This document shows positions 49,178-61,181 of a stretch of DNA of 64,000 nt, one piece after another. Below the pieces are notes generated by a model. The model saw nothing but the letters and a program-made list of their open reading frames with translations, ran no database searches and was not told the origin of the DNA. Both the position numbers and the translations under genes were made by a program. Within the stretch, counting starts at the first letter, position 1, and every line of letters begins with the position of its first letter. Where the stretch lies: NCBI RefSeq assembly GCF_022370755.2, contig NZ_CP092364.2:5394001-5458000 (forward strand), given 5' to 3'. Source of the DNA: Mycolicibacterium goodii. GTDB taxonomy: Bacteria > Actinomycetota > Actinomycetes > Mycobacteriales > Mycobacteriaceae.

Positions 49178-52100
49178 GACTTCTCCCTCATATCCGCGGT
49201 CATGGCCACCAGTACCCGCTGCAACCGGTTCACCAACCTCTTGATGCGCTGCCGATCGAAGACGTTGGTGTCGTATTCGACGCGTAGACCCAGCTCGTGG
49301 CCGGGCACGGCTTGCACCGAAAGTGGATAGTGGTTGTATTCGCGGTTGGTGAAATCCGTGATGGACAAATCTTGAACGCCCAGCAACGCTGCTGTGTCGA
49401 TCGGATAGTTTTCGTAGACAAATACGGTGTCGAACAGTTGATCGTGCCCGGTGGCACGGTGAATCTCGTTGAGCGCCAGGTGCTGATGGTCGAGGGTATC
49501 GGTGTAGGCACCCTGCAGTTGACTCATCAGGCTCGCGACGGTCGTTTCCGGCGTGATGGTCGCACGGACGGGCACGGTGTTGATCAACAGCCCCACCATC
49601 GATTCCGCGCCAGGCACATCGGTCGGACGTCCGGAGACCGCGGTGCCGAATGCGACATCGGGCTGACCGGTCAGCCACATGAGCACCTGCGCCCACGCGC
49701 CCTGCAGCACGGTGCTCACGGTCGTGTGGCAGGACCGGGCGAGTTCACCGAGGGCCCGCGTGATCTCGGCCGACACCTCGAACGACTCGACGGCACGGCG
49801 CCCGAGGGCCAGACCCGGCGTCCCCACCAGGGTCGGGGTCTCGAAGCCGTCGAACACCGCGCGCCACGCAGCTCGCGCCGCATCGTTGTCCTGCTCGGCC
49901 AACCAGGCGACAAAGCGCCGGTACGGCACCGGGGCAGGTAGGCGCTGACCGAAGTAGCTGACGAAGATCTCTTGCAGCAGAATCGGTTTCGACCAACCGT
50001 CGAGCACAATGTGATGGTTGGTCAGCACCAACCGATAGGTGTCATCGCCGGTCCTGATCACCGCGGCGCGGAACGGCGGCTGATCACCGAGGCGGCACAC
50101 GGCGGCCCGCTCAGCGGCCGAGATCCGCTCGATCTCGGCGTCGACGTCGGAGCGACCGTTCAGATCGACGTACTGCCATGCCAACTCGGGATCCGCGGGC
50201 AGGATCTGCACCGGTTCGCCGAAATCCTCGTAGAAGTGCGCGACCACATTCGGACGGCGCTTGATCACGGTCTGCACGGCATCGCGCATGCGGTCGACAT
50301 CGAGCGAACCCGACACCGAGATATCGAGCTGCACCGCGTACAGATCGTCGCTGCCCTGCGACAGTCCGGTGTGGAACAACAGGCCCTGCTGCAGCGGGGT
50401 GAGCGGCAGCACGTCGACCATGTCGAACCGCCGCGTCAGATCGTCGATCTGCTGCTGGCTCAGCCGCGCCGGTGCGACGTCGGACGGGGTCAGACCGCCA
50501 CCGCCGGAACGCACATGGGCACAGATCCCGGCCAGCGCGTCCGACCAGAGCCGGCTGATCTTGTCGATCTGCTCCTCGTTCAGTGCCGACCGGGCCCAGG
50601 TCCACGTCGCCTGCAGCTGCGGCCCGGCCTCGGTGTCCATCGTGCCTGCGTTGAGCTCGACGGTATGCCCGAGCGGCGTACCCACCCAGCCCGCCGCCGC
50701 GGTCAACGACACCGCCTCCTGGTCGATGCGCCACAGGTCATCTGAGAGATCCGAGGCTCCCGCCCCCAGCCGGCCGAGGTAGTTGAACCCGATCGTCGGA
50801 TCCGAAGCGCCGAGATCGGCTTCCGGATTGAGGTACCGCAACAGACCGTAGGTGAGGCCGTCGGGAACGGCGCGCAACTGCTCCTTGGCGTTCTTGATCA
50901 CCGCGCCGAGCGCCGCGTCACCGGAAACGACCTGCTCCCAGGACACTCCGCCGACGTCCAGCGCCACCGGGTACTTCGAGGTGAACCAGCCCACGGTGCG
51001 GGACAGGTCGGTATCGCCGAACAGTTCCTCGGTGCGACCGTGGCCCTCGACGTCGATGCCGATGGGACCGTCGACTAATCCCCGCTCGGAGCCCAGGTAT
51101 TCGGCCCAGGCGAGCCCGAACGCGATCAGCAGGATGTCCTGTACCCCGGCGTGGAACGCGGCGGGCACCTCGCCGAGTAGTTGCCGCGTGGTCTCGATGT
51201 CCAGCGACGCCGCGAGTTGGCCCGCATTCGCATAGACGTCGGTGTCCGGTTGCGGCGCGGGCAGCGCGGACGGGACCGCGGCGACCGTGCGCCACGCCTC
51301 GGCGGTGGCGAGCACATCGGACGAACGAGCGTGCTGCTCCAGCAGTTTCGACCACCTGGCGAAGGACGTCCCCGGCGCAGGCAACGCCACGTTCTGACCG
51401 CTGCGATGCTGGGCCCAGGCGATGTTGAGATCTTCCAACAGGATTCGCCACGACACGGCGTCGACCGCGAGGTGGTGGATCATCAGCGCCAGCTGCCGTG
51501 TCTGGGGAACCCACGCCGCGGCGAGCATCGATCCAGCCGCAGGGGCCAGTTGTTCGCGTACCGCCGCCAGGGTGTCGGCGGTCAGTTCGTTCACGGTGCA
51601 CAGGCAGTCACGCGCCTCGACCGAACCGGGTTCCGGTACGGACAGGGCCCAGTTCGCGGCGTCATCGACCCGCAGGCGGAGCATCGCGTGGTGGTCCAGG
51701 AGGGCCTGGAGCACCACGATCACCTCGGACTCGGTCACCTCGGCCGGGGCCTGCACCACAACGGTCTGGTTGAACTGGTCGATCGGACCGTCGAGGCTGT
51801 ACAGCCAGCGCATGATCGGCGTCGCCACGACGGGTCCGACACCGGTGTCCGTGACGCCGGCCTCACCCTCGGCGAACGTCACGACCTGTGCCAGCCGGGC
51901 GACGGTCTGCTCGACGAAGATGTCGCGCGGGCGGCACACCAGACCGGCCGCGCGTGCCCGTGCCACCACCTGCATCGAGGAGATGCTGTCGCCGCCCAGG
52001 TCGAAGAACGAGTCATCGACGCCGACACGGTCGACACCCAGCACCTGCGCGTAGATGCCGGTGAGCAGTTCCTCCACGGCGCTCGCCGGTGCCCGGTACT

Positions 52101-55100
52101 GATCGGCGTCCTGGTATTCGGGCGCGGGCAGGGCACGCGTGTTGAGCTTGCCGTTGACCGTCAGCGGCAACGACTCCATCACCACGATGGCCGCGGGCAC
52201 CATGTAGGCGGGAATCCGTTCGGCAAGTGCGGCCCTGGCCTTCACCGGATCCACGACGCCGGTCACGTAACCCACCAACCGCTTGTCGCCGGGCCGGTCC
52301 TCACGCGCGATCACCGCGGCCTGCTCGACGCCGTCGAGGGCGACCAGCGCCGCGTGCACCTCACCGAGTTCGATGCGGTAGCCGCGAATCTTGACCTGTT
52401 CGTCGGCGCGTCCGACGTACTGCAGTTGGCCGTCGGCACCCCAGCGCACCAGATCGCCGGTGCGGTACATCCGCGCGCCCGGCGCTCCGAACGGGCATGC
52501 GACGAACCGGGTCGATGTCAGGTCGGAACGGCTGATGTACCCGCTCGCCAAACCTTCTCCGGCCACGTACAACTCGCCGACGACCCCGGCCGGGACCTGG
52601 CGCAACCAGCCGTCGAGCACGAAGAACGAGAGATGCTCGAGCGGCACGCCGATGGGGCTGGTGCTGTTGGCCAGATCCGCCTCGCCGATCTCGCGGAACG
52701 ACGCGTGCACCGTGGTCTCGGTGATGCCGTACATGTTGATCATGCGCGGCATGCCCGGGTGGCTGTGCATCCAGCCCGAAAGCCTATGTGGCTCAAGAGC
52801 TTCACCGCCGAAGACCACAGTCTGCAGCTTGAGCTGTTCGCCGCGTTCGGGATACAGCGCATCTGCGGTCTGCAACGCGTAGAAGGCCGACGGGGTCTGG
52901 CTCAGCATGCTCACCTGCTCGGCGACAAGCATGGCGTGCAGGTCCTCCGGTGAGCGGACGACCGCGTCGGGCACCACCAGCAGGCGACCACCGTTGAGCA
53001 GCGGACCCCAGATCTCCCACACCGAGTAGTCGAAGGCCAGCGAGTGGCACTGCGTCCACGTCTGCCCGAGCTCCAACTGGGCACCGAGCGTGTCCAGCAG
53101 TTGCGCGACGTTACGGTGGGTGACGGCAACGCCTTTCGGCGTACCCGTGGTGCCCGAGGTGTAGATGATGTAGGCGATGTCGTCGACGGCCGGGATCGGC
53201 AGCGGGGTGCTCGCCTCAGCGTCGATGGCGGGGTCGTCGACGTCGATCACCGGCACCCCGGACGCGATGAGCCTCGTGCGCAGGTCGGCCGACGAGACGG
53301 CTGCGACCGGGGCCGCATCCTTGAGCACGAACTCGATGCGCGCGTCCGGATGCGCGGGATCGATCGGCAGGTAGGCCGCACCGGTCTTGAGGATGGCCAG
53401 GATGGTCACGACGGCCTCACCGGTGCGCGGCAGCAACATCGCCACCCGCTCACCGGGTTCGGCACCACGGCCCGCCAGCAGAAGCGCCATCCGGTTGGAG
53501 GCCTCGTCGAGTTCGCGGTACGTCCACGACCGGTCGCCGCAGCTGAGTGCCACGGCGTCGGGGACGCGCCGCACCTGCTCGGCGAACAACGCCGGGATCG
53601 ATTCGAGCGCGGGCGCGGGACGCGTCAGCACCGCCCGGTTGCCCCACTGGTCGAGACGCTCGTGTTCTTCGGCGTCCAGCAGGTCGATCGCCGACAACCG
53701 CCGGCCGGGGTCCGTGGCCATCGCCTCGAGGACCCGCCGCAGCCGGTCGACGAGTGTCTCGATGTCGGCCGCATCGAAGATCTCCGTGTCGAATTCGACG
53801 CGCAGCACCACCTCGTGGCCCGGGGTGGCGACCATCGACAGCGGGTAGTGGTTGTACTCGCGGCTGGCGAAGTCGGTGACCGCGAGGTCCTGCACGCTCA
53901 GCAGCGCGTCGGCGTCGATCGGGTAGTTCTCGTACACGAAAAGCGTGTCGAACAGCCGGTCGTGCCCGGTGAGGCGGTGAATCTCGTTGAGCGCCATGTG
54001 CTCGTGGTCGACCGTGTCGTTGTGGTCCTGTTGCAACTGGCCCAAAAGGTCGGCAACGGTCGTCGCCGCACCGCTTCTCGCGCGCACCGGCACGGTGTTG
54101 ATCAGCAGCCCGACCATCGAATCCGCCCCGGACAGGTCCACGGGCCTGCCCGAAACCGCGGTGCCGAACACGACATCGCGTTGCCCGGTCAGCCACATCA
54201 ACAGCTGTGCCCACGCGGCCTGCAGCACCGTGTTGACGGTCGTGTGCTGGGAGCGGGCGAGCTCGCCGAGGGTACGGGTGGTCTCTTCGGACAACCGGAA
54301 GGATTCGACGCCGCGTGGACCTGCCTGTGCGGGCGGCGCGACGAGCGTTGGCGTTTCGAAGCCTTCGAGCACCGATCCCCACGCCGCACGTGCGGCGTCG
54401 GGATCCTGAGCCGTCAGCCACGTGACGAAGTTACGGTACGGCGCGGCCGACGGCAGCGACTGACCGAAGTAGGTCGCGAAGATCTCCTGCAGGAGGACCG
54501 GCAGCGACCATCCGTCGATGACGATGTGGTGGATGGTCAGCACGAAGCGGTGCAGATCGTCGGCGGTCCGGATCAGCGCAGCGCGGAACACCGGCTGCTC
54601 GGCGAGCTTGCACACCGCCGCCCGCTCCGTCGCGCAGAGTCGATCGACGCGCTCGTCGACGCCGGCCTCTCCTGAGTCGAATTCGACGTACTGCCACGCG
54701 ATTTCGGGGTCGACGGACAGCACCTGGACCGGCTCGCCGAACTGTTCGACGAACCGCGCGGCGAGGTTCGGGTGACGACGGATCACGGTCTGCACGGCAT
54801 CGCGCAGCCGCTGCGGATCGAGGCTGCCGCTGAGCGTGATGCCCAGCTGCACCGCATAGACGTCATCGCTCGGGACACCGGCGGCGTCGGCCCCCGCAGC
54901 CTCCGCGAAGCCGGCCTGGAACAACAGTCCCTGCTGCAGCGGGGTGAGGGGCAGTACGTCAGCGATCTCGAACTTCGTTGCCAGTTGGTCGATCTCGCGC
55001 TGGGTCAACCGCGCCGGCGCGATGTCCGATGGCGTGAGGCCACCGCCGCCGCCCTGCACGTGCGCACAGATCCCGGCGAGTGCCTCGAACCACAGCCGGC

Positions 55101-58100
55101 TCAGGCGAGCGGCCCGGTCTTCGTCGAACACCGACGGCGCCCATGTCCAACTGGCCTGCAGGCAGGGACCGTCTTCGGTGTCCATCGTGCCCGCGTTGAG
55201 CTCCACGGTGTGCGCGAGCGGCATCGGCACTGCCGAGACCAGGCCGGTCAGCGCCAGACTGTCCTGACCGATACGCCACAACTCATCGGACAGCTCACCG
55301 GCACCGGCACCCAGCCGTCCCAGATAGTTGAACCCGATCGTCGGCTCGGCTCCGCCGAGGTCTACCTCGGTGTTCAGATATCGCAACAGGCCGTAGGTCA
55401 GGCCGTCCGGGACCGCGCGCAGTTGTTCCTTGACATCCTTGACCACCGAGCCGAGGGCGACATCGCCCGATACCACCTGAGCCCAGGTGATCGCACCGCT
55501 GTTGAGGGTCACCGGGTACTTGGTGGTGAACCATCCCACGGTGCGGGACAGGTCGACGTCGGATGCGAGTTCTTCGTGCCGGCCATGCCCTTCGACGTCG
55601 ACGGCGATCGGCACGCCGTAGGCGCCCAGGAACTCCGACCAGGCCAGCCCGAAGGCGACCAGCATGATGTCCTGCACGCCGGCGTGGAACGCCGCGGGCA
55701 CCTCGCCGAGGAGCCGACGCGTGGTGTCCGGGTCCAGTGAAGCCGAGAACCGTCCGGCGCTGACATGGGTGTCGACGGCCGGTTGCACTGCGGGCAGCGC
55801 CTGCGGCGTCGCCAGGATCTCGCGCCACGCGTCCGCCTGCGCGACCACCTCGGCGGTGTGTGCATGCTCGGCCAGCAACGTCGACCACCGGACGAACGAG
55901 GTGCCTCCGGCGGGCAGTTGGATCTGCTGCCCACCGTGGTGCTGGGCCCAGGCGATGTTGAGGTCTTCCAACAGGATTCGCCATGAGACCCCGTCGACCG
56001 CCAGGTGGTGGATGATCAGCACCAACTGGCTGGTCTCGCGGACCCACAGGGCACTGACCATCGTCCCCGCGGACGGGTTCAACTGCGAACGAGCCGCCAG
56101 CACCGCGTCGTCGGTGAGCGTGTCGACCACGGTGAGGCAGTCGCGGGCATCGACGGTTCCGGCGTCGGGAACCAGCAGTGACCAGTCGCCGTCGCTTTCG
56201 GTGACGCGCAGTCGCAACGTCGGGTGCCGATCCAGCAAGGCCTGCAACACCGCGACCACGTCGGGTGGGGTGACCGCCGCCGGGGCCTGCACCACGAGCG
56301 TCTGGTTGAACTGATCCACCGCACCGTCGACCTCGCGCAGCCAGTGAATGATCGGGGTCGGCACGGCGGATCCGGTTCCGTCGTCGGTGCCGCCCGTTTC
56401 CCCGGTGGCCACCTGCGCCACCGCCGCCAATCGCGCGACGGTCTGCTCGACGAAGACGTCGCGGGGCCGGCACTGGATACCCGCGGCGCGGGCACGCGCG
56501 ACCACCTGCATCGACAGGATGCTGTCGCCGCCGAGATCGAAGAACGAGTCGTCGACGCCGACCCGCTCGACGCCCAGCACCTGCGCGACGATGTCGGCCA
56601 ACACCTCTTCGACCGGGTTGGACGGCGCGCGATAGTCCCCGCCCGAGCTGACGTATTCGGGGGCTGGCAGAGCGCGCGTGTCGAGCTTGTTGTTCGGCGT
56701 CAACGGCAACGCCTCCAGCACGACGATGGCCACCGGCACCATGTACGGCGGCAGCCGCTCACCCAGTTGCGCACGCAGGTCCACCGGATCCGCGGAACCG
56801 GTGATGTAGCCGACCAGGCGCTTGTCTCCTGGCCGGTCCTCACGCGCGATGACCGCGGCGCTGTCGACACCGTCGAGGTCGGCCAGAGCCGCTTGGACCT
56901 CGCCCAACTCGATGCGGAAACCTCGGATCTTGACCTGCTCGTCGGCGCGGCCCAGATACTCCAACTGGCCGTCGGCACACCACCGCACCAGGTCACCGGT
57001 GCGGTACATGCGCTTGCCCGGCTCGCCGAACGGGCACGCGACGAACCGCGACGCCGTCAGGCCCGAGCGGCCGATGTAGCCGTACGTCACCCCGTCGCCT
57101 GCCACATACAGCTCACCGACGACGCCCTTGGGCACCGGGCGCATCCAGGCGTCGAGGACGAACAAACCGGCCCCCGGCAGCGGATAGCCGATAGGGACGA
57201 CCGAGCCAGGTTGCAGCGGCGCACTCGTGGTGACGCAGATCGTGGTCTCTGTCGGGCCGTAACCGTTGACCATCGCACGTCCGGGCGCCCACTTGTCCAC
57301 CACAGCCGCCGGGCACGCCTCACCGACCACGACGAGGGTCGTGCCGTCGAGTCCCTCCGGGGACAGCATCGCCACGGCGGACGGGGTCTGCGTGAACGCG
57401 TCCACCTTCTCCCGGACCAGCAGATCGTGGAAATCCTCGGGTGACGCGGTCACCGATTCGGGGACGACCACGAGCCGTCCACCACGCAGCAGCGCGTTCC
57501 CGATCTCCCACACCGAGGCATCGAAGGCCAGCGAGTGGCACAGCGGCCACGTGCCCGGATGCGGCAGCCCCGATTCCAGGGCCGCCATCAGACGGGTGAC
57601 GTTGTGGTGGCTGACGGCCACGCCCTTGGGGGTTCCCGTGGTCCCGGAGGTATAGATGATGTACGCCAGGTCGGCGGGCACCGGCCCAGCGGGCGGCGTG
57701 CTGGGCTGATCCTCGATGGCCGGGTCGTCGATGTCGATGACGGCGAGTTCGTGGCCTTCCAGCCGCGACCGCAGCTGCGCCGTGGTGATCGCCGCGATCG
57801 GCGTGGAATCCCCGAGGATGAACTCGACGCGTGATTCGGGGACCACCGGGTCGATCGGTACGTATGCCGCGCCGGTCTTGAGCACGGCGAGTATCGCGAT
57901 CACCGCGCGGTCTGTGCGCGGTGACAGCAGGGCGACGCGTTCGCCTGGGCGTGCGCCGTGGGCGGCCAGCAGATGCGCGAACCGGTTGGCGGCCTCGTCC
58001 AACTCGCGGAACGTCATCGACCGTCCCTCGTAGGTCAACGCCGCCGCGTCGGGTGCGTTCGACATGTGCTTGTCGAACAGCTCGAGGATCGTGATCGGGG

Positions 58101-59454
58101 TGGTGTGCTCGGTGAGGATCGCCTGGTGGCCGAAGTCCTCGACCTCGATGTGCTCGACCATGGCCGCGGTGTCGATCGAGGACAGCGGGCGGTCGGGATC
58201 GGCGGCCATCGCCACGACGACCTGCTGGATATGGTCGGCGAGATCGGCCACCTCGAAATCCGCGAACGGTCGGCCTGCGCCTGCGGTACTCAGGAACAGC
58301 TCGTCACCGGCACCGATGAAGAACAGCCCGAAGTGGCCCATCGGGCCGTGGTTGGTATAGGAAGCGGTCGCTTCCGCACCGGCGAAGTCCAGGGTGAGTC
58401 GAGACGGAATGAAGTTGACGGCCAATCGATTCGACGTCTGACGTGCGCCGCCTTCGGTCAGTCGGTGCACCGGGAAGCGCTGGTGCTGCAGCAGTTCCCT
58501 GATTCGGGCGTCGACGTGCTTGCAGAACTCACCGACCGTCGCGTCCGGCGGCGCGTCCAGCACCAGAGGCGCGACGCCCGCCAGCATGGCGGGCAGCGTC
58601 TTCGAATCCGGGGTCACCCGGCGACTGACCGGGAAATCGAGCGCAACCTGATCGCCGGTCGCCGACCAGGACTGCGCCAGCAGGGCGCAGGCCGCGGTGG
58701 TGACGGAATAACGCCTGATGCGAAGGGTTTTCGACAGCTCCTTGATCTTGCCGACCACGGCCGGGTCCATCGGCACCGACGCAGAGGGCGTGTACGCGTT
58801 CTTCCCGTGCGATGTGGGGGCGAGACCCTGGTCCAGACCGGTGTCGGGCGGCAGGTTCTCACGCCAGTACGCCAGGTCGTCCTGGTAGTCGGCGGAGGCT
58901 TCGTAGGTCGTCTCACATTCGACGAGGTCGCGCAATGAACCAAAGTACGCCTCGGGCACCGGTTTACCGGTGACCAGCGACGAGTAGATGGTCGCGATGC
59001 GACGACTGACCAGGGCCATGCCGAGGCCGTCGACCGAGATGTGGTGGCCCAGGCCGAACAGATAGAACTGGTCTGCGCGCGTTTGGAACAACGCGAACTT
59101 CACCAGTCGACCGGTGAGCGGCAGTGGCGTGTGCTGGATCTCCGATGCCATCCGCCTGGCTTCGGCCTCCGGATCCTCGGCGTCGCGGACGTCGTACAGG
59201 GGTACGTCGAGATCCGAGTAATCGAGCGGCTTCTGATAGACCTGGCCGTCGACCTCGAAGAAGGTGGCGCGCGCCGGTTCGGCCTCCTGCAGGGCCTGGC
59301 GGATCGCCTGCTCCAACAGTCGGTGATCGACGACACCGTCGATCTTGCCCAAGAGCCCAAGCTGCCACTCCGCGCCGGCCAGTCCGCTTTCTTGCGAAAG
59401 CCAGATATCCAACTGCCCGCGCGACAGCGGTAGAGCCCCGTCGACAGGTTCCAT
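49174..59454 (-). CDS. mps1: GPL peptide synthetase Mps1 (C-A-T-E-C-A-T-E-C)
   Basis: The 3426-aa NRPS begins with a starter condensation domain (HHISVDG near 140) that would attach the fatty acyl chain. Module 1 follows: A about 440-950, T about 975, E about 1030-1490. Module 2: C from about 1503, A about 1920-2430, T about 2485, E about 2530-2990. A terminal C domain runs from about 3018 to the end. Pocket residues read from the A domains are D-A-W-T-V-V-G-I-C, close to Phe codes (DAWTIAAIC), and D-Y-W-S-V-G-M-V-H, close to Thr codes (DFWNIGMVH). With both E domains this gives D-Phe-D-alloThr. The E domain of module 2 has HHLAVDA in place of HHLAVDG but keeps His, His and Asp. mbtH lies 28 nt upstream. 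Confidence 0.95.
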   Translation of the reverse strand: MEPVDGALPLSRGQLDIWLSQESGLAGAEWQLGLLGKIDGVVDHRLLEQAIRQALQEAEPARATFFEVDGQVYQKPLDYSDLDVPLYDVRDAEDPEAEARRMASEIQHTPLPLTGRLVKFALFQTRADQFYLFGLGHHISVDGLGMALVSRRIATIYSSLVTGKPVPEAYFGSLRDLVECETTYEASADYQDDLAYWRENLPPDTGLDQGLAPTSHGKNAYTPSASVPMDPAVVGKIKELSKTLRIRRYSVTTAACALLAQSWSATGDQVALDFPVSRRVTPDSKTLPAMLAGVAPLVLDAPPDATVGEFCKHVDARIRELLQHQRFPVHRLTEGGARQTSNRLAVNFIPSRLTLDFAGAEATASYTNHGPMGHFGLFFIGAGDELFLSTAGAGRPFADFEVADLADHIQQVVVAMAADPDRPLSSIDTAAMVEHIEVEDFGHQAILTEHTTPITILELFDKHMSNAPDAAALTYEGRSMTFRELDEAANRFAHLLAAHGARPGERVALLSPRTDRAVIAILAVLKTGAAYVPIDPVVPESRVEFILGDSTPIAAITTAQLRSRLEGHELAVIDIDDPAIEDQPSTPPAGPVPADLAYIIYTSGTTGTPKGVAVSHHNVTRLMAALESGLPHPGTWPLCHSLAFDASVWEIGNALLRGGRLVVVPESVTASPEDFHDLLVREKVDAFTQTPSAVAMLSPEGLDGTTLVVVGEACPAAVVDKWAPGRAMVNGYGPTETTICVTTSAPLQPGSVVPIGYPLPGAGLFVLDAWMRPVPKGVVGELYVAGDGVTYGYIGRSGLTASRFVACPFGEPGKRMYRTGDLVRWCADGQLEYLGRADEQVKIRGFRIELGEVQAALADLDGVDSAAVIAREDRPGDKRLVGYITGSADPVDLRAQLGERLPPYMVPVAIVVLEALPLTPNNKLDTRALPAPEYVSSGGDYRAPSNPVEEVLADIVAQVLGVERVGVDDSFFDLGGDSILSMQVVARARAAGIQCRPRDVFVEQTVARLAAVAQVATGETGGTDDGTGSAVPTPIIHWLREVDGAVDQFNQTLVVQAPAAVTPPDVVAVLQALLDRHPTLRLRVTESDGDWSLLVPDAGTVDARDCLTVVDTLTDDAVLAARSQLNPSAGTMVSALWVRETSQLVLIIHHLAVDGVSWRILLEDLNIAWAQHHGGQQIQLPAGGTSFVRWSTLLAEHAHTAEVVAQADAWREILATPQALPAVQPAVDTHVSAGRFSASLDPDTTRRLLGEVPAAFHAGVQDIMLVAFGLAWSEFLGAYGVPIAVDVEGHGRHEELASDVDLSRTVGWFTTKYPVTLNSGAITWAQVVSGDVALGSVVKDVKEQLRAVPDGLTYGLLRYLNTEVDLGGAEPTIGFNYLGRLGAGAGELSDELWRIGQDSLALTGLVSAVPMPLAHTVELNAGTMDTEDGPCLQASWTWAPSVFDEDRAARLSRLWFEALAGICAHVQGGGGGLTPSDIAPARLTQREIDQLATKFEIADVLPLTPLQQGLLFQAGFAEAAGADAAGVPSDDVYAVQLGITLSGSLDPQRLRDAVQTVIRRHPNLAARFVEQFGEPVQVLSVDPEIAWQYVEFDSGEAGVDERVDRLCATERAAVCKLAEQPVFRAALIRTADDLHRFVLTIHHIVIDGWSLPVLLQEIFATYFGQSLPSAAPYRNFVTWLTAQDPDAARAAWGSVLEGFETPTLVAPPAQAGPRGVESFRLSEETTRTLGELARSQHTTVNTVLQAAWAQLLMWLTGQRDVVFGTAVSGRPVDLSGADSMVGLLINTVPVRARSGAATTVADLLGQLQQDHNDTVDHEHMALNEIHRLTGHDRLFDTLFVYENYPIDADALLSVQDLAVTDFASREYNHYPLSMVATPGHEVVLRVEFDTEIFDAADIETLVDRLRRVLEAMATDPGRRLSAIDLLDAEEHERLDQWGNRAVLTRPAPALESIPALFAEQVRRVPDAVALSCGDRSWTYRELDEASNRMALLLAGRGAEPGERVAMLLPRTGEAVVTILAILKTGAAYLPIDPAHPDARIEFVLKDAAPVAAVSSADLRTRLIASGVPVIDVDDPAIDAEASTPLPIPAVDDIAYIIYTSGTTGTPKGVAVTHRNVAQLLDTLGAQLELGQTWTQCHSLAFDYSVWEIWGPLLNGGRLLVVPDAVVRSPEDLHAMLVAEQVSMLSQTPSAFYALQTADALYPERGEQLKLQTVVFGGEALEPHRLSGWMHSHPGMPRMINMYGITETTVHASFREIGEADLANSTSPIGVPLEHLSFFVLDGWLRQVPAGVVGELYVAGEGLASGYISRSDLTSTRFVACPFGAPGARMYRTGDLVRWGADGQLQYVGRADEQVKIRGYRIELGEVHAALVALDGVEQAAVIAREDRPGDKRLVGYVTGVVDPVKARAALAERIPAYMVPAAIVVMESLPLTVNGKLNTRALPAPEYQDADQYRAPASAVEELLTGIYAQVLGVDRVGVDDSFFDLGGDSISSMQVVARARAAGLVCRPRDIFVEQTVARLAQVVTFAEGEAGVTDTGVGPVVATPIMRWLYSLDGPIDQFNQTVVVQAPAEVTESEVIVVLQALLDHHAMLRLRVDDAANWALSVPEPGSVEARDCLCTVNELTADTLAAVREQLAPAAGSMLAAAWVPQTRQLALMIHHLAVDAVSWRILLEDLNIAWAQHRSGQNVALPAPGTSFARWSKLLEQHARSSDVLATAEAWRTVAAVPSALPAPQPDTDVYANAGQLAASLDIETTRQLLGEVPAAFHAGVQDILLIAFGLAWAEYLGSERGLVDGPIGIDVEGHGRTEELFGDTDLSRTVGWFTSKYPVALDVGGVSWEQVVSGDAALGAVIKNAKEQLRAVPDGLTYGLLRYLNPEADLGASDPTIGFNYLGRLGAGASDLSDDLWRIDQEAVSLTAAAGWVGTPLGHTVELNAGTMDTEAGPQLQATWTWARSALNEEQIDKISRLWSDALAGICAHVRSGGGGLTPSDVAPARLSQQQIDDLTRRFDMVDVLPLTPLQQGLLFHTGLSQGSDDLYAVQLDISVSGSLDVDRMRDAVQTVIKRRPNVVAHFYEDFGEPVQILPADPELAWQYVDLNGRSDVDAEIERISAAERAAVCRLGDQPPFRAAVIRTGDDTYRLVLTNHHIVLDGWSKPILLQEIFVSYFGQRLPAPVPYRRFVAWLAEQDNDAARAAWRAVFDGFETPTLVGTPGLALGRRAVESFEVSAEITRALGELARSCHTTVSTVLQGAWAQVLMWLTGQPDVAFGTAVSGRPTDVPGAESMVGLLINTVPVRATITPETTVASLMSQLQGAYTDTLDHQHLALNEIHRATGHDQLFDTVFVYENYPIDTAALLGVQDLSITDFTNREYNHYPLSVQAVPGHELGLRVEYDTNVFDRQRIKRLVNRLQRVLVAMTADMREKS

Positions 59455-59482
59455 TATTCAGCTTCCCAACAGACTATTTGAC

Positions 59483-59713
59483 TCAGCCGTCAAGAGCCCC
59501 GCCCTGCGCCAACCTCTCGCGCAGGCTCTTCGGTCGGATATCGGTCCAATTATGTTCAATAAACTCCAGGCAGTCAGCACGGCTTGCCTCACCGAAAACC
59601 ACCTGCCACCCAGCAGGCACGTCGGCAAAGCTGGGCCACAGGCTGTGCTGCTCTTCGTCGTTGATCAAGACGAAAAAGCTGCCGTTGTCGTCATCGAACG
59701 GGTTGATGCTCAC
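59483..59713 (-). CDS. mbtH: MbtH-like protein of the GPL synthetase operon
   Basis: The 76-aa protein shows the full MbtH signature: [33 protein letters not shown], then [14 protein letters not shown], with the conserved Trp residues and the S-L-W-P motif. MbtH proteins bind NRPS adenylation domains and are needed for their solubility or activity. The start is GTG 59713, 4-5 nt after GGGAGA. It heads mbtH-mps1-mps2-gap; mps1 follows 28 nt later. Confidence 0.95.
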   Translation of the reverse strand: MSINPFDDDNGSFFVLINDEEQHSLWPSFADVPAGWQVVFGEASRADCLEFIEHNWTDIRPKSLRERLAQGGALDG

Positions 59714-60731
59714 GTTTCTCCCGGCTGTTCAGCGGACATCGCAAACATAACGCAAACATACGGTAGGCCGCAGCGCCGGGTTCCCCCTTTTCCCGAAGAA
59801 GGGTCGATCAATGCCCAGGACAATCCGATCAAGATCAGTTCCAGATATTCGCCAAAGTCGACGAACAATTGCGTATGACCAGTTCATATCATGTATATAG
59901 CCGAGCTTATAAATTGCGAAAACTTCGTCTATGTGAGAGTGATGTGGCGTCCCTGAGGCCCGCGTGAGGGGGCCTGCAAGCAGTGCATCCACCGGCCACT
60001 CCAGCAAACTACCTGTCGCAAATACAACATTGGTTGTCAGCCCTGCGTCGTGCGCATGTTCAGCATCCTGGTTAATCGACGGACAATTGCCGTATTCCGA
60101 TCATCGTGCGATCCATCCAGGTGAGAACCCACCCAATCCTCATCTGTCGAGTTGCGACAACCGACGAAGAGAGCGCACACCCCGGAGCAGGCATCCACAC
60201 AAGTGCCCCCAAACACAACGATCAACCGAGATCCGGGCAACGGCGTGGGAGTCGTCGGATCGCCTGCCGTCATCGCCGATGCCCCCAAATACGCAGGAGG
60301 ACAGGCATTTGCGCAGTTCAGCGCTGTTGCGGCCCCAGCTGTCGCGCCGCCGCCGACGAGCGCCATCACCGCCGACAACGCGGTGGTCGGGCCTGCAGAT
60401 CCGCCGCCGCCGCGAGCCCGCCAGCAAGCTTCGGCGCTCCTGCCGGACAGCGCTGACATGCGTTGCGCCACAGCGACGTGAGACCCATCACGTCTGCTCT
60501 CGAGTGGCACCTGAAGACCCCTCGCACGCTGCGACGACCGTCGTCGGCGGGCCTCATACAGCCAGGCCGGCAAAGCCGACGAAGCACTTCCGGCTGCCAG
60601 GAGGCCGCACTCACGCTCGCTAAATGCGAGTTATTTGAAAATGTCGCGAGCGATATTTTCCAGGAGAAAGATCGCGCTCCGATTCAAAACAAATGCGCAT
60701 TTGTCATGATCGGAGGATCGGACGGAGAAGA
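59714..60731. other. AT-richer region upstream of the GPL operon, no convincing gene
   Basis: About 1 kb with a lower GC content than its surroundings, most strongly at 59730-60070 and 60610-60700. It must hold the mbtH-mps promoter. Minus-strand TATGTTTGCG occurs twice in an 11-nt tandem repeat (59740-59760), each copy containing a TATGTT -10-like hexamer 31-47 nt from the GTG of mbtH. In 60.03-60.57 kb both strands are open: a minus-strand frame of up to 178 codons with several cysteines, and a plus-strand Pro/Ala-rich frame from TTG 60152 to 60481. They share the same GC-rich third positions, so composition cannot decide between them. Neither resembles a family I know. In M. smegmatis this promoter zone is a reported target of spontaneous IS insertions that change GPL output. 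Confidence 0.5.
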
Positions 60732-60980
60732 CTATCGACCGTCACCGTCATCGGTGCTGGCCTGCGTCCCTTCGATCGGAGAGGAGCCGCGCGGCATGAC
60801 CATGAAGAACAGCGGAACGCGCACCACCGTTCCTCCGGCGACCGGCATGCGGACCGCGAAGGACACGATTTCCAGCTCGAGTCGCTTTCCGCGCTGCGTC
60901 TCCATCTCCAGACGACCCGGCAATTGCTTGGGCGTCGCGAGCCACTCCAAGCCGCGTTCGATCGTCCGCACCAGGTTCAT
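60732..60980 (-). CDS. Small protein of unknown function, probably leaderless
   Basis: The 82-aa product (NLVRTIERGLEWLATPKQLP, GRLEMETQRGKRLELEIVSF, MPVAGGTVVRVPLFFMVMPR) has balanced amino-acid use, one amphipathic N-terminal helix, a central beta-like section and an acidic, disordered tail. I recognise no family. It starts at ATG 60980. The minus-strand hexamer TATAGT (60988-60993) lies exactly 7 nt upstream with no Shine-Dalgarno sequence, the geometry of mycobacterial leaderless genes, which supports both the gene and its start. An upstream ATG at 61049 gives a longer, less natural N-terminus. It is divergent from the glycosyltransferase gene. Confidence 0.65.
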   Translation of the reverse strand: MNLVRTIERGLEWLATPKQLPGRLEMETQRGKRLELEIVSFAVRMPVAGGTVVRVPLFFMVMPRGSSPIEGTQASTDDGDGR

Positions 60981-61181
60981 GCCGACGACTATACGCGTGG
61001 CGGAACCGCCGACCGGTGACCGATGGGCGTTGCCCCGGTGGCGAATCAATCCGGCTGCCGCCCAGATATTCTCACTCCGCAGGACCCTTGGCGGCCCCGA
61101 TCGCGGTACCGGCGATCACACTCGGCCCGGCCGAGTAGGCGATAATCCGACTCACAGCCAACACCGAGAGGCTCGTCCGAC

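Noticed and set aside
51440-51490. Inactive epimerisation domain in Mps1 module 2 because of HHLAVDA
   Set aside because: Only the final Gly of the motif is Ala; the catalytic His, His and Asp and the following S-W are present.
59729-60007. 92-codon minus-strand frame upstream of mbtH
   Set aside because: Lies in the AT-rich promoter zone, shows no domain and has no ribosome site; more likely regulatory DNA.
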